NCBI GenBank assembly: GCA_964412845.1 | Contig: CAYPQM010000029.1 | Location: 1-47,049, forward strand | Reading direction: 5' to 3' | From: JAWWPY01 sp964412845 | GTDB taxonomy: Bacteria > Actinomycetota > Actinomycetes > Streptosporangiales > Streptosporangiaceae | DNA length: 47,049 nucleotides | Shown: piece by piece, positions 32,722-42,290 of the stretch | Numbering within the stretch: the stretch's first letter is position 1 | How the letters are laid out: every line of letters begins with the position of its first letter | Translations under genes and position numbers: made by a program | Notes under the pieces: model-generated | Databases searched by the model: none | The model's input: only the letters and a program-made list of their open reading frames with translations | Told to the model about the DNA's origin: nothing

Positions 32722-33551
32722 TCAGGCCAGCGCGACAATGATCAGCGCCAGTACCGGAAGCGCCATCGCGGCTATCGGCGGCCAAGCCCAGCCCGTGGTC
32801 GGCTGGCCCGTGGTCGGCTGGCCCGTGGTCGGCTGGCCGGAGCACNNNNNNNNNNNNNNNNNNNNNNNNNNNNNNNNNNNNNNNNNNNNNNNNNNNNNNN
32901 NNNNNNNNNNNNNNNNNNNNNNNNNNNNNNNNNNNNNNNNNNNNNGCCCGTGGTCGGCTGGCCCGTGGTCGGCTGGCCCGTGGTCGGCTGGCCGGAGCAC
33001 GCCCCGGATGTGGCATTCGCCCGGCTGCGGGTCGCCCGCTCATCGAGTTGCTGGGCGATGAGCTCCGCTGCGGACTGCTCCAGGACCTGCCGCGCCTCCG
33101 GCGGCAGGCGCCCATAGCCAGCGGGCCGGTGCGCGGTCCGCCGCGCCGCCCGCCGGGCGCGGGACTCGCTTTTCAGCATGGCACGTCCGGACGACTGCAC
33201 CGCCCAGCTGTAGATGACCTGGCCGCGCGGCGCGCCCGGCGCTGCCGCGCAGTGCACCCGGACCGCGTTGACCAGGTCTACCTTGGTCACTGCCGCCCAG
33301 GGCACGACATGGTCGCGGACCGGGTTCAGCACGCTGATGCCGGTCTCGTCGGCCACGATCCGGGGCCGCAGGGCACACCCGTACGCCAGGCCGGTGACAG
33401 CGATCAGCGCGGCCGCCGTGACGGCGGAGGAGTGGCCCCGGCCGGTGACTGCCAGGGCCACCAGGCTGGCGGCCGCGAACACCAGCCAAGCCCACCAGAG
33501 CACCACCGACCCCGCGCTGCGGAACACCTGCCGGTCGGTCACGTCGCCCAC
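32722..33551 (-). CDS. PH-domain membrane protein with C-terminal anchor, split by a false gap
   Basis: Two N-terminal membrane helices (about 14-60), a bPH-like domain (LRPRIVADETGISVLNPVRD, VPWAAVTKVDLVNAVRV), a charged region ARRAARRTAHRPAGYGRLPP, three QPTTG repeats, and a final helix WAWPPIAAMALPVLALIIVA. The last part is read in a different frame in window coordinates because the 55-bp flanks of the gap are identical. Merging them removes 155 bases, restores one frame and gives 224 residues. It begins 27 bp after the APH-type kinase gene on the same strand. Molecular role unknown. Confidence 0.75.
32791..33000. repeat. Identical 55-bp flanks and 15-bp repeats around a gap
   Basis: Bases 32791-32845 and 32946-33000 are identical over 55 bp. 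Each contains three copies of the 15-bp unit CCCGTGGTCGGCTGG. Such an exact overlap at both contig ends points to unmerged neighbouring contigs. Confidence 0.95.
32846..32945. other. 100-N scaffold gap, probably spurious
   Basis: Exactly 100 N between two identical 55-bp flanks. Only the overlap merge (minus 55 bp), not a gap of zero, keeps the PH-protein frame open. Confidence 0.95.
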
Positions 33552-33578
33552 TGTAGGACTATCTGGCCGTCGTGTGCC

Positions 33579-34622
33579 CTACCGCCAGCCGGTCCGGCGC
33601 CGCAGCCAGGCGCGGGCTGGTTCGCCCTGCGCGGCCTGGAACGCCCGGACAGTGGGCAGGCCCGGCGGATCCGGCAGCAGGGCCTGCCGGGTGAAGTACC
33701 CGGCCACTGCGGCGACGACCGCCGTGACCGCGTCCGGGTCGGCACCGTCGGCCGACCCGGCGTGCCGCAGGACCCATTCCGGGTCAGGGCCGCCCTGCAT
33801 GGCCACGCTCGGAGCGAACGCCACCACGTCGAACCAGGGCACTCCCAGGCACGCGTGCGGCCAGTCCACGAACACCACGCCCTCGTCGGTGATCAGCATG
33901 TTGTCGGCCCGCACGTCGCTGTGCAGCAGGGTGGTCCCGGCCGCCGCGGCCGGCCACCGGGATTCCAGCTCGGCCAGCCGGTCCAGGTGCCGCGCCGACC
34001 AGCCATCCAGCCCCGCGAGCAGGTCTGGATGCAGGCCGGCGGGCCGGTCCTGGTGCGGGCCGCCGTGACCGTCCTGGTACGAGCCGGCGGGACCGTCCCG
34101 GTGAGGGTCGGCGGGACCGTCGGGCTGCGGGCTGGCGGGGCCGAGCGCGGCGAATTTACGCCAGCCGCTCAAGTCCTCCGCCAGGTAATCGGCGACGCTG
34201 GGTACCCTCTCGACCGGGGATGGCGTGCATACCCGGTGCAACTCAGCCATGGCGTCGAGCACCTGGCCGAGTTGCGGGAGCTGCCACGGCTCCGCGGGCG
34301 GCACGCCATCGACGTCAGCGAACAGCAGGGCGACCCACTCGCCGTCGTCGTACTGCCCCAGCAGAGCGGGCGCGGGAACATCCGGCGGCAGCGCCGCGGC
34401 CACCGCCCCCTCGCGGCGGTGCATTCCCGGGGAGTGCGGGTTGGCCGACGCGGAGACGGCCTTGAGAAAGGCCCGGCGGCCGTCCGCGAGCCGCAGGCGG
34501 CAGGCCGCGCCGGGAGAGAAGCCGCCCGGCTGGCTGGCCGCCGCGGCCACCGGCGACCCGAGCGAGCGCTCCGCCCAGTCCCGCACGCTGGCCGGCAGGT
34601 CCACCCATGGCACACGAGGCAT
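33579..34622 (-). CDS. APH-type (aminoglycoside phosphotransferase fold) small-molecule kinase
   Basis: 347 residues from the ATG at 34622. Kinase-like N-lobe with RRAFLKAVSASANPHS (Lys) and REGAVAAALPPDVPAPALLG; catalytic loop LLHSDVRADNMLI (HxDxxxxN) and metal-binding VFVDWPHACLG. The family phosphorylates small molecules; substrates range from antibiotics to homoserine or choline, and nothing here shows resistance. A linker of 24-bp repeats (about residues 165-197) interrupts the C-lobe. It lies between an M20 amidohydrolase gene (89 bp upstream) and a PH-domain gene, all on the minus strand. Confidence 0.8.
   Translation of the reverse strand: MPRVPWVDLPASVRDWAERSLGSPVAAAASQPGGFSPGAACRLRLADGRRAFLKAVSASANPHSPGMHRREGAVAAALPPDVPAPALLGQYDDGEWVALLFADVDGVPPAEPWQLPQLGQVLDAMAELHRVCTPSPVERVPSVADYLAEDLSGWRKFAALGPASPQPDGPADPHRDGPAGSYQDGHGGPHQDRPAGLHPDLLAGLDGWSARHLDRLAELESRWPAAAAGTTLLHSDVRADNMLITDEGVVFVDWPHACLGVPWFDVVAFAPSVAMQGGPDPEWVLRHAGSADGADPDAVTAVVAAVAGYFTRQALLPDPPGLPTVRAFQAAQGEPARAWLRRRTGWR
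34034..34140 (-). repeat. 24-bp imperfect tandem repeat in the APH-type kinase
   Basis: Four units (34034-34057, 34058-34081, 34082-34105, 34106-34129) plus a partial one, sharing GGCGGGACCGTCC-like cores. In frame they encode octapeptides of the type DGPAGSYQ rich in Asp, Gly, Pro and His. Confidence 0.85.
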
Positions 34623-34711
34623 GGCCTGGACGGTACGGCGGCCGGCTGGCGGCAGCAATCCAATTACACCCGGGTGGCTCCGGTGTCGCTCGCAGCCGTG
34701 GACAGGTGACG

Positions 34712-35947
34712 CTAGGCGCGGGCGCTGTCTTGGAGTGGCTCCGGGGCGACCTGGCTGCCGCGGGTGGCGGTGAGAGCGGCGGCCGCCATCACCCTCACTC
34801 CGATCCCGATGGCGCGCTCGTCGACGTCGAACGCGGCCTGGTGGATATCGACATCCTCAGTTGACCCGGGGCGGCGGGTGCCGAGCCGGGCCAGTGAGCC
34901 GGGAATCGACTCCAGGTACCAGGCGAAATCCTCACCGCCCATGCTCTGCGGAGTCGGCACGACCGCATCGGCGCCGAGCACCTCTTTGGCCGCGCCGGCG
35001 AGCATCGCGGTGCTGACCGGCTCGTTGACCGTGGGCGGCACGTTCCGCTGGTAATTGAGGTCCGCGATGACCCCATAGGCGCTGGCCACCGACTCGATCA
35101 GCGCCTTGAGCAGGTCCGGTGCCTCGTGCCAGGCCGCATCGTCGAGGCAGCGCACGGTCCCCTCGGCAATCCCGTCGTCCGGGATGGCGTTGGCCGCCGT
35201 GCCCGCGCTGACCCGGCCCCAGACCAGGCTCAGGCTGGACCGCGGATCTACCCGGCGGGACAGCGCCGCGGGCAGTTCGGTCACGATCTTGCCGAGCGCG
35301 TACACCAGGTCCGCCGTGAGGTGCGGCCGCGCGGTGTGACCGCCGGGGCCGGTGACCCGCACGGTGATCTTGTCGCAGGCCGCCGTGATCGGGCCGGTCC
35401 TGGTGCCCACCTTCCCGACGTCCAGCCGCGGATCGCAGTGCAGGGCGAAAATCCGGTCCGCCGAGGCGATGCCCCCCGCCGCCAGCACGTCGAGAGCGCC
35501 TCCCGGCACCTCCTCGGCGGGCTGGAAGATCAGCCGGACCCGGCCGTGCAGCCGCCCGGCCGCCGCCTGCCGGGCCAGGAACAGCCCGGCTCCGAGGGCG
35601 ACCGTCGTGTGCACGTCGTGCCCGCACGCATGGCAGACGTTCGGCACGGTGGACCGGTACGGCACCTGCTTCTCGTCCGAGATCGGCAGCGCGTCGAGGT
35701 CGGCGCGCAGTGCCACCAGCGGGCCGTTGGACTCGGTGCCGATATCCACCAGCATTCCGGTCCCCTTGGGCAGGATCACCGGGCGCAGGCCCGCCGCGGC
35801 CAGCCGGAGCGCCACCCGGCGCGTCGTCCGGTGCTCGTGATAGCCAAGCTCCGGGTGCGCATGCAGGTCCCGGCGGAACTCAATGAGCTCGGCCTCGTGC
35901 CCGGCCAGGAACTCATCGAGTTCCCCCGGCATGTCATGGTGCGGCAT
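34712..35947 (-). CDS. M20-family amidohydrolase/aminoacylase
   Basis: 411 residues. FRRDLHAHPELGYHEHRTT at about 25, metal ligands in CHACGHDVHTT, catalytic Glu pair in FQPAEEVPGG, ALHCDPR and late SMGGEDFAWYL are standard for the M20D amidohydrolases (IAA-amino-acid hydrolase and N-acyl amino acid amidohydrolase type). It hydrolyses an amide bond of an N-acyl or peptide-like substrate in the cytoplasm. The ATG at 35947 has GGGAGG six bases upstream and overlaps the end of the carboxylate-amine ligase gene by 14 bp, showing translational coupling. Confidence 0.9.
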   Translation of the reverse strand: MPHHDMPGELDEFLAGHEAELIEFRRDLHAHPELGYHEHRTTRRVALRLAAAGLRPVILPKGTGMLVDIGTESNGPLVALRADLDALPISDEKQVPYRSTVPNVCHACGHDVHTTVALGAGLFLARQAAAGRLHGRVRLIFQPAEEVPGGALDVLAAGGIASADRIFALHCDPRLDVGKVGTRTGPITAACDKITVRVTGPGGHTARPHLTADLVYALGKIVTELPAALSRRVDPRSSLSLVWGRVSAGTAANAIPDDGIAEGTVRCLDDAAWHEAPDLLKALIESVASAYGVIADLNYQRNVPPTVNEPVSTAMLAGAAKEVLGADAVVPTPQSMGGEDFAWYLESIPGSLARLGTRRPGSTEDVDIHQAAFDVDERAIGIGVRVMAAAALTATRGSQVAPEPLQDSARA

Positions 35948-37115
35948 GCGAAGCCTCCCCAGGGCCGACGAAGCGATCCTCGGCGAACTCCGTCACCAGC
36001 GCATCCACCACGTCGGTCAGGCCACCGCCGGCCGCCACGACCGCGCGCTGGCGCGCATAGGAGGCACCACGGTCCAGCACCTCCGACACCACGTCCAGCT
36101 CGGCCGCGCAGCCGAGCCGGTCAGCCACCGGCCTGAGTTCCGTGAGCAGCTCATGCAGCTCGTCACGGAGCGGCGCGGTGGATCCCGAGGAATCGGTGAT
36201 CACGGCAGCATCCAGTCCGTACCTGGTGGCTCGCCACTTGTTGTCACGCACCACCCAGGATGGCTGGATCGGCAGCGGGTCACCGCGGTCCAGCCGGCTG
36301 TCGAACAGCTGCACCAGGCTCTGCGACAGAGCTGCAACCATCCCGACCTCGTGCAGCGTCGGGACACCGTCGAACATGCGGATCTCCACCGTGCCGAAGT
36401 CAGGGTGCGGACGGATGTCCCACCACACTTCCTTGATGCTCCGGATGGTTCCGGCGCGGAGCAGCGTGTCCATGTACTCCTCGAACTCACTCCAGTCCGC
36501 AAGCAAATGCGGCGGTCCCGCAGTCGGCAGCCCCCCGAAGATGACCGCCCTGCTCGAAGCGAGCCCCGTGTCGTACCCGCTCCAGAACGGGCTCGACGCG
36601 GTCAGCGCCAGGAAATGCGGCAGATACACGGCCAGAGCATTGACGATGGGAATCGCCTTGCTCCTGTCACGAAGGCCCACATGGACATGAACACCAAAGG
36701 TCTGGACCCTGCGGGCAAGCCACTGCATCTGCTCGACGAGTTCGGCATAGCGCTGAATGGGCACCATCTTTGCATCCCGCCAGTCACTGACGGGATGTGT
36801 TCCGGCGCAGGTCAGTATCGTACCGCGCATATCCGTGATCCGCTGAAGTTGAGCGATTGTCGAGGCAAGGTCCCTCTTTGCCTCGGGCACCGTACTGCAG
36901 ATCCCGGTGACGATCTCCACCGTGGACTGCATCAGCTCGTGGTGGATCCTGGCCTCCGCAATCCCCCCACCAGCACGAACAAGCGCCGCGATGACCTCGG
37001 GCGCATCCTGGCGCAACAGCCTGCTGGCGGAATCGATGAGCTGCAACTCCCACTCGATGCCAAGCGTTGCGCCATGAGACGGCTTCCACCCGATTCTCAC
37101 CACACCGACCTCCAT
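35934..37115 (-). CDS. Carboxylate-amine ligase, glutamate-cysteine ligase type 2 (YbdK) family
   Basis: About 393 residues from the ATG at 37115; GTG codons at 37103 and 37100 follow GGAGG more suitably and may be the real start. GIEWELQLIDSASR near residue 20, HHELMQSTVEIVTGIC, FGVHVHVGLRD and WDIRPHPDFGTVEIRMFDG are the ATP-binding and catalytic segments of the GCS2 family, which joins a carboxylate to an amine with ATP. Glutathione is not expected in actinomycetes, so the product is probably another gamma-glutamyl or carboxyl amide. The first half and its upstream region look less GC-rich than the neighbours. Confidence 0.85.
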   Translation of the reverse strand: MEVGVVRIGWKPSHGATLGIEWELQLIDSASRLLRQDAPEVIAALVRAGGGIAEARIHHELMQSTVEIVTGICSTVPEAKRDLASTIAQLQRITDMRGTILTCAGTHPVSDWRDAKMVPIQRYAELVEQMQWLARRVQTFGVHVHVGLRDRSKAIPIVNALAVYLPHFLALTASSPFWSGYDTGLASSRAVIFGGLPTAGPPHLLADWSEFEEYMDTLLRAGTIRSIKEVWWDIRPHPDFGTVEIRMFDGVPTLHEVGMVAALSQSLVQLFDSRLDRGDPLPIQPSWVVRDNKWRATRYGLDAAVITDSSGSTAPLRDELHELLTELRPVADRLGCAAELDVVSEVLDRGASYARQRAVVAAGGGLTDVVDALVTEFAEDRFVGPGEASHAAP

Positions 37116-37188
37116 GGGTAATCGCCAGAATGCAATGCGATGTATCACGGGGCCGTGTTCGTGTTCATTAGCCAATAAATGACCGTTT

Positions 37189-38769
<1,581 letters not shown>

Positions 38770-38872
38770 TACCCAAGGGTAGGTCGTAGATGCCGGGCAG
38801 CCTAGCCGAACCCGGTGGCCACAAGGCAGGCCGCGCTGATTACCACAAGTCACTAGTGGTTGACTGCTGGTT

Positions 38873-40060
38873 GTGAAAAAGCCGCTGATCAGGTACCCAG
38901 CGCGCCGCCGGCGTGGTTCCGCCGGGATGCTCGCCTGCCTGGTCAGCGGCCTCGTCGTGGCATCGGCCAGCGCAGCACCCGCGCTGGCCGACATACCGGG
39001 CGGGACGACGGCGGTGGTCGGCGGCGACCAGCTCGGGGGCCGGGGCGTGATCGTCAACTACCCCGCCAGCGGGGCCCGGCGGCTGCCCGCCGTGGCCGCC
39101 TCCGCCTATGTCATCGCCGACGCGGGCACCGGGCAGGTGCTCGCGGCCAAGGACCCGCACGGCTGGTTCGCGCCGGCCAGCACGCTGAAGGTGCTGACCG
39201 TGGATGCCCTGATGCCCGTGCTCCAGCCGGACGCCACCGTGGTCGCCTCGCGCCAGGCCGCCGACATCGAGCCGAGCAAGGTCGGGCTGGTCGCCGGGCA
39301 CCGGTACGCGGTCTCCGACCTGTTCAAGGCGTTGCTGCTCATCTCCGCCAATGACGCGGCCATCTCCCTCGCCCAGGCGACCGGGTCGTTCGCGAAGGGC
39401 GTGGCCATGATGAACGCGGAGGCCCAGCGCCTCGGGGCGGACGACACCGTGGCCAAGCAGCCCAACGGCCTGGATGCGGCCGGCCAGCACGTGTCCGCCT
39501 ACGACGAGGCGCTGTTCGCGCGGCAGGCGCTCACGCTGCCCACGTTCATGCAGGACGAGAAACTGCTCACCACCCGGTTCCGGCTCCGGCGGCACCACAC
39601 GGTCACCCTGTACAACCAGAACACCCTGCTCACCGACTACCCCGGCGACCTCGGCGGCAAGATCGGCTGGACCACCCCGGCCCGCGCCACCTATATCGGC
39701 CTGGCCCGGCGGCACGGCGTGACGCTCATCGTGACAATCCTGCATTGCCGGCCGCAGACCGAGATGACCTACGCGGCCCGCCTGCTGAACTGGGGTTTCG
39801 CCATGGACGGCAAGGTCACGCCGGTCGGCACCCTGGTCCGCCCGCGGCCGGCCCGCAGCGCGACGCCGCAGCCGGGGCCCCAGCCCGCCGGGGCGCAGCA
39901 CCAGCCACCCGCGCAGCAGATCGCCCGCGGTCAGCCACCGAGCCCGACTGTGCCGGTCGCCGCCGCGGTAGGCTCCGTGCTGCTGGGCGCTCTGGTGGTT
40001 GGCTCGTTCGCCGTGGTCACCCGGCGGGGCCGGCGGGGAGGAAGCCGATCTGCTCCCTGA
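38873..40060 (+). CDS. D-alanyl-D-alanine carboxypeptidase (peptidase S11)
   Basis: 395 residues from the GTG at 38873. Signal peptide 1-40 (LACLVSGLVVASASAAPALA), penicillin-binding motifs S103-T-L-K106, S158-A-N160 and K263-I-G265 in order, a proline/glutamine-rich linker after about 315, and a C-terminal membrane helix (about 360-380) ending in RRGRRGG. It trims the terminal D-Ala of peptidoglycan stem peptides outside the membrane. The 3' end overlaps the convergent trpS gene by 44 bp. Confidence 0.93.
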   Translation: MKKPLIRYPARRRRGSAGMLACLVSGLVVASASAAPALADIPGGTTAVVGGDQLGGRGVIVNYPASGARRLPAVAASAYVIADAGTGQVLAAKDPHGWFAPASTLKVLTVDALMPVLQPDATVVASRQAADIEPSKVGLVAGHRYAVSDLFKALLLISANDAAISLAQATGSFAKGVAMMNAEAQRLGADDTVAKQPNGLDAAGQHVSAYDEALFARQALTLPTFMQDEKLLTTRFRLRRHHTVTLYNQNTLLTDYPGDLGGKIGWTTPARATYIGLARRHGVTLIVTILHCRPQTEMTYAARLLNWGFAMDGKVTPVGTLVRPRPARSATPQPGPQPAGAQHQPPAQQIARGQPPSPTVPVAAAVGSVLLGALVVGSFAVVTRRGRRGGSRSAP

Positions 40061-41030
40061 CCGCCGCCATGGTCTGCCGGGCCACCGGGCGCGCCTTCGC
40101 CGCCCCGTGCGCGAGCATCCGGTCCAGCTCAGCCTCGTCGGCGAGCATCTTCTCGGCCCGCTCCCGGATCGGGGCCAGAGCCGCCACGACCACCTCGGCC
40201 AGGTCCTTCTTGAACGTGCCGTAGCCCGCGCCCGCGTACCTGGCCGCCAGGCCGGCGATCTCCTCGCCGCTGAGCGCGGAATAGATCCGCAGCAGGTTGC
40301 TGACCCCCGGCTTCTCGGCGTCGTCCACCCGGATCTCGCCGCCCAGGTCGGTCACCGCCCGCGCGATTTTCTTGCGGACCGCGCCGGGCTCGTCGAGCAC
40401 GTCGATGATGCCGGCCACCGAGGACGCGGACTTGCTCATCTTCGCCGTCGGATCCTGCAGGTCATTGATCTTGGCCACCCCGCCCAGGATGTAGGCGGCG
40501 GGCACCGCGAAAGTCGGGCCGTACCGGTGGTTGAACCGGATGGCCAGGTCCCGGCTGAGCTCAAGATGCTGGCGCTGGTCCTCACCCACCGGTACCTGCT
40601 CGGTCTGGTACAGCAGGATGTCGGCGGCCTGCAAGACCGGGTAACTGAACAGGCCCAGGCTCGCCTGCTGCGCGCCGCCCTTGGCTGCCTTGTCCTTGAA
40701 CTGGGTCATCCGGCTGGCCTCGCCGAACCCGGTCAGGCAGCCCAGCACCCAGGCCAGTTCGGCGTGCTCGGGCACATGGCTCTGGATGAACACGGTGCAC
40801 CGGTCCGGGTCAAGCCCGGCCGCGAACAACTGGGCCGCGGCGACCCTGGTCCGCTGCCGCAGCAGGGCCGGATCCTGCGGGAGGGTGATCGCGTGCAGGT
40901 CCACCACGCAGTAGAACGCGTCGTGCGTGTCCTGCAGCGCCACCCACTGGCGCACCGCGCCGAGGTAGTTGCCGAGATGGAACGAGTCGGCGGTCGGCTG
41001 GATGCCGGAGAACGCGCGGGGCCGGGACAT
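40017..41030 (-). CDS. trpS: Tryptophanyl-tRNA synthetase
   Basis: 337 residues, the normal bacterial length. Class I signatures: SGIQPTADSFHLGNYLGA (HIGH-type) near residue 8 and AKMSKSASS (KMSKS). Charges tRNA-Trp with tryptophan. The ATG at 41030 lies 25 bp from a long GC-rich hairpin; no T-box or tryptophan leader peptide was recognised upstream, although that region is damaged by the poly-G artefact. Confidence 0.95.
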   Translation of the reverse strand: MSRPRAFSGIQPTADSFHLGNYLGAVRQWVALQDTHDAFYCVVDLHAITLPQDPALLRQRTRVAAAQLFAAGLDPDRCTVFIQSHVPEHAELAWVLGCLTGFGEASRMTQFKDKAAKGGAQQASLGLFSYPVLQAADILLYQTEQVPVGEDQRQHLELSRDLAIRFNHRYGPTFAVPAAYILGGVAKINDLQDPTAKMSKSASSVAGIIDVLDEPGAVRKKIARAVTDLGGEIRVDDAEKPGVSNLLRIYSALSGEEIAGLAARYAGAGYGTFKKDLAEVVVAALAPIRERAEKMLADEAELDRMLAHGAAKARPVARQTMAAVREQIGFLPAGPAG

Positions 41031-41054
41031 GGGCAGAGTCTAGTAGTCGTGGTC

Positions 41055-41128
41055 GCGGGGTCGGGCGGGTGCGGGCTGCGCTGCGCCGGCGGCGCGGGTA
41101 CGCGCTGCCCGCACCCGCCAGGCCCCGC
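41055..41128. repeat. Long GC-rich hairpin (copy 1 of a repeat family)
   Basis: GGCGGGTGCGGGCTGCGC (41064-41081) pairs with GCGCTGCCCGCACCCGCC (41102-41119) with one mismatch, and GCGGGG/CCCCGC extend the stem outwards to 41055 and 41128. The same core occurs at 42170-42241. It lies between trpS and the DoxX gene and may act as a terminator for the latter. Confidence 0.85.
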
Positions 41129-41145
41129 TTGATGGCCTTGGCTGC

Positions 41146-41155
41146 NNNNNNNNNN
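41146..41155. other. 10-N gap
   Basis: Ten N, unlike the 100-N gaps, so it stems from a different step such as a read-pair join. The sequence CCCCGCTTGATGG lies on both sides (41123-41135 and about 41254-41266). Confidence 0.95.
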
Positions 41156-41168
41156 GTTCTGGGGCTTG

Positions 41169-41253
<85 letters not shown>

Positions 41254-41407
41254 CCCCGCTTGATGGCATTGGCTGCCAGGCCCGGACCCGCTGGAGGGGT
41301 GGTGGTTGGCACAGCGGGTCGGGACAGCGGAAGCTGGCAGGGCCGGGAGCTTGGTCCGGTCCTGCCAGCGGTTTGTGCGGGGGGGCGATGCCTCGACGCC
41401 TGGGCGG

Positions 41408-42016
41408 CTAGAGGAGCGCCCGGTGACGCTCGACGAACGGCAGCTTCGCCCAGAGGGCGCCGAGACCCAGCCGGCTGGCTGTGCCGGCGACTCCCACCAC
41501 GATCAGCGCCAGCGCGTCCATCACGTGCTCGTCCACCAGCGGGTTGACCGAACCGGTCAGCGCCCCGCCGGTCGTGTGCTGCGCCAGCGGCCAGACAGCC
41601 GCCCACATCAGCGCCACCAGCAGGACCCCGGCGACCGCGGCGACCCGCAGGCCGACGCCGAGGATCAGCGCGAGCCCGATGCCGAGCAGGGCGAGCATGA
41701 ACAGCCAGTTAGCCCAGCCCTGGCCCGCCCAGCTGTGGAACATCGAGGTGAACGGGCCCGCGTTGACGCTGGCCAGGAATCCCTTGGTCGGGGACCCGCC
41801 GTGGATCCACGCGTTGCTCGGCAGGGTCGAGTAGTGCCAGCCGAATGTCTTGTCCAGGAAGGCCCACAAGAACGCGAAGCCGGTCCCTATCCGGAGTGCT
41901 GCGATGGAAGCCTGAAGCGCGGTCACCTTAGCCACCGCACTGGTCCGGGATTCGGCCGCCACGCGTGACGGCCGGTGCAACATTCCGCCCACATGGAGCC
42001 CATGATGCACAGCCAT
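41408..42016 (-). CDS. DoxX-family membrane protein
   Basis: 202 residues from the ATG at 42016 (MAVHHGLHVGGMLHRPSR), with AAGGGG upstream. Four to five hydrophobic helices: ALRIGTGFAFLWAFLDKTFG, then WANWLFMLALLGIGLALILG, VAAVAGVLLVALMWAAVWPL and DALALIVVGVAGTASRLGLG. This matches the DoxX/TQO small subunit-like family, of unclear role (oxidoreductase partner or stress-linked membrane protein). It is flanked on both sides by copies of the long hairpin repeat. Confidence 0.82.
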   Translation of the reverse strand: MAVHHGLHVGGMLHRPSRVAAESRTSAVAKVTALQASIAALRIGTGFAFLWAFLDKTFGWHYSTLPSNAWIHGGSPTKGFLASVNAGPFTSMFHSWAGQGWANWLFMLALLGIGLALILGVGLRVAAVAGVLLVALMWAAVWPLAQHTTGGALTGSVNPLVDEHVMDALALIVVGVAGTASRLGLGALWAKLPFVERHRALL

Positions 42017-42169
42017 GATGCCTGCCCCTTTCTGCCCTTGCGGGCCTTGCCGGGTGCCCTTGCGGGCTGTGCGTACTCTCCAATGGTCGCGGTCGGCGAG
42101 GCCCGGAGCCCGTGGCAAAGGTCCTCGTCCGGCAGGCCTTCGGTCGCCATTCCTGGATATAGGCAGGGC

Positions 42170-42241
42170 GCGGGCCGGGCGGGTGCGGGCTGCGCTGCGC
42201 CTTCGGCGCTTTGACGCGCTGCCCGCACTCGCCCGGCCCGC
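42170..42241. repeat. Long GC-rich hairpin (copy 2 of a repeat family)
   Basis: 26-bp arms at 42170-42195 and 42216-42241 pair with two mismatches. The 20-base loop itself contains GCGCC-TTC-GGCGC. The inner stem GGGTGCGGGCTGCGC matches copy 1 at 41067-41081 exactly. It lies between the lipase and DoxX genes. Confidence 0.9.
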
Positions 42242-42247
42242 TTGCCG

Positions 42248-42290
42248 GGCTTAGAAGGGGGGCTTAGAAGGCGGGCTCAGAAGGAGGGGA
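42248..42290. repeat. Tandem 13-14-bp repeat at the end of the lipase gene
   Basis: GGGCTTAGAAGG, GGGCTTAGAAGG and GGGCTCAGAAGG follow one another. On the coding strand each contains CCTTCT followed by GA or AA, so the stop context TTCTGA is repeated as TTCTAA twice after the stop codon. Confidence 0.75.

Noticed and set aside
33579..34622. Antibiotic-resistance gene call for the APH-fold kinase
   Set aside because: Only the general kinase fold is visible; no feature of a specific aminoglycoside or macrolide kinase is present and the context is metabolic.
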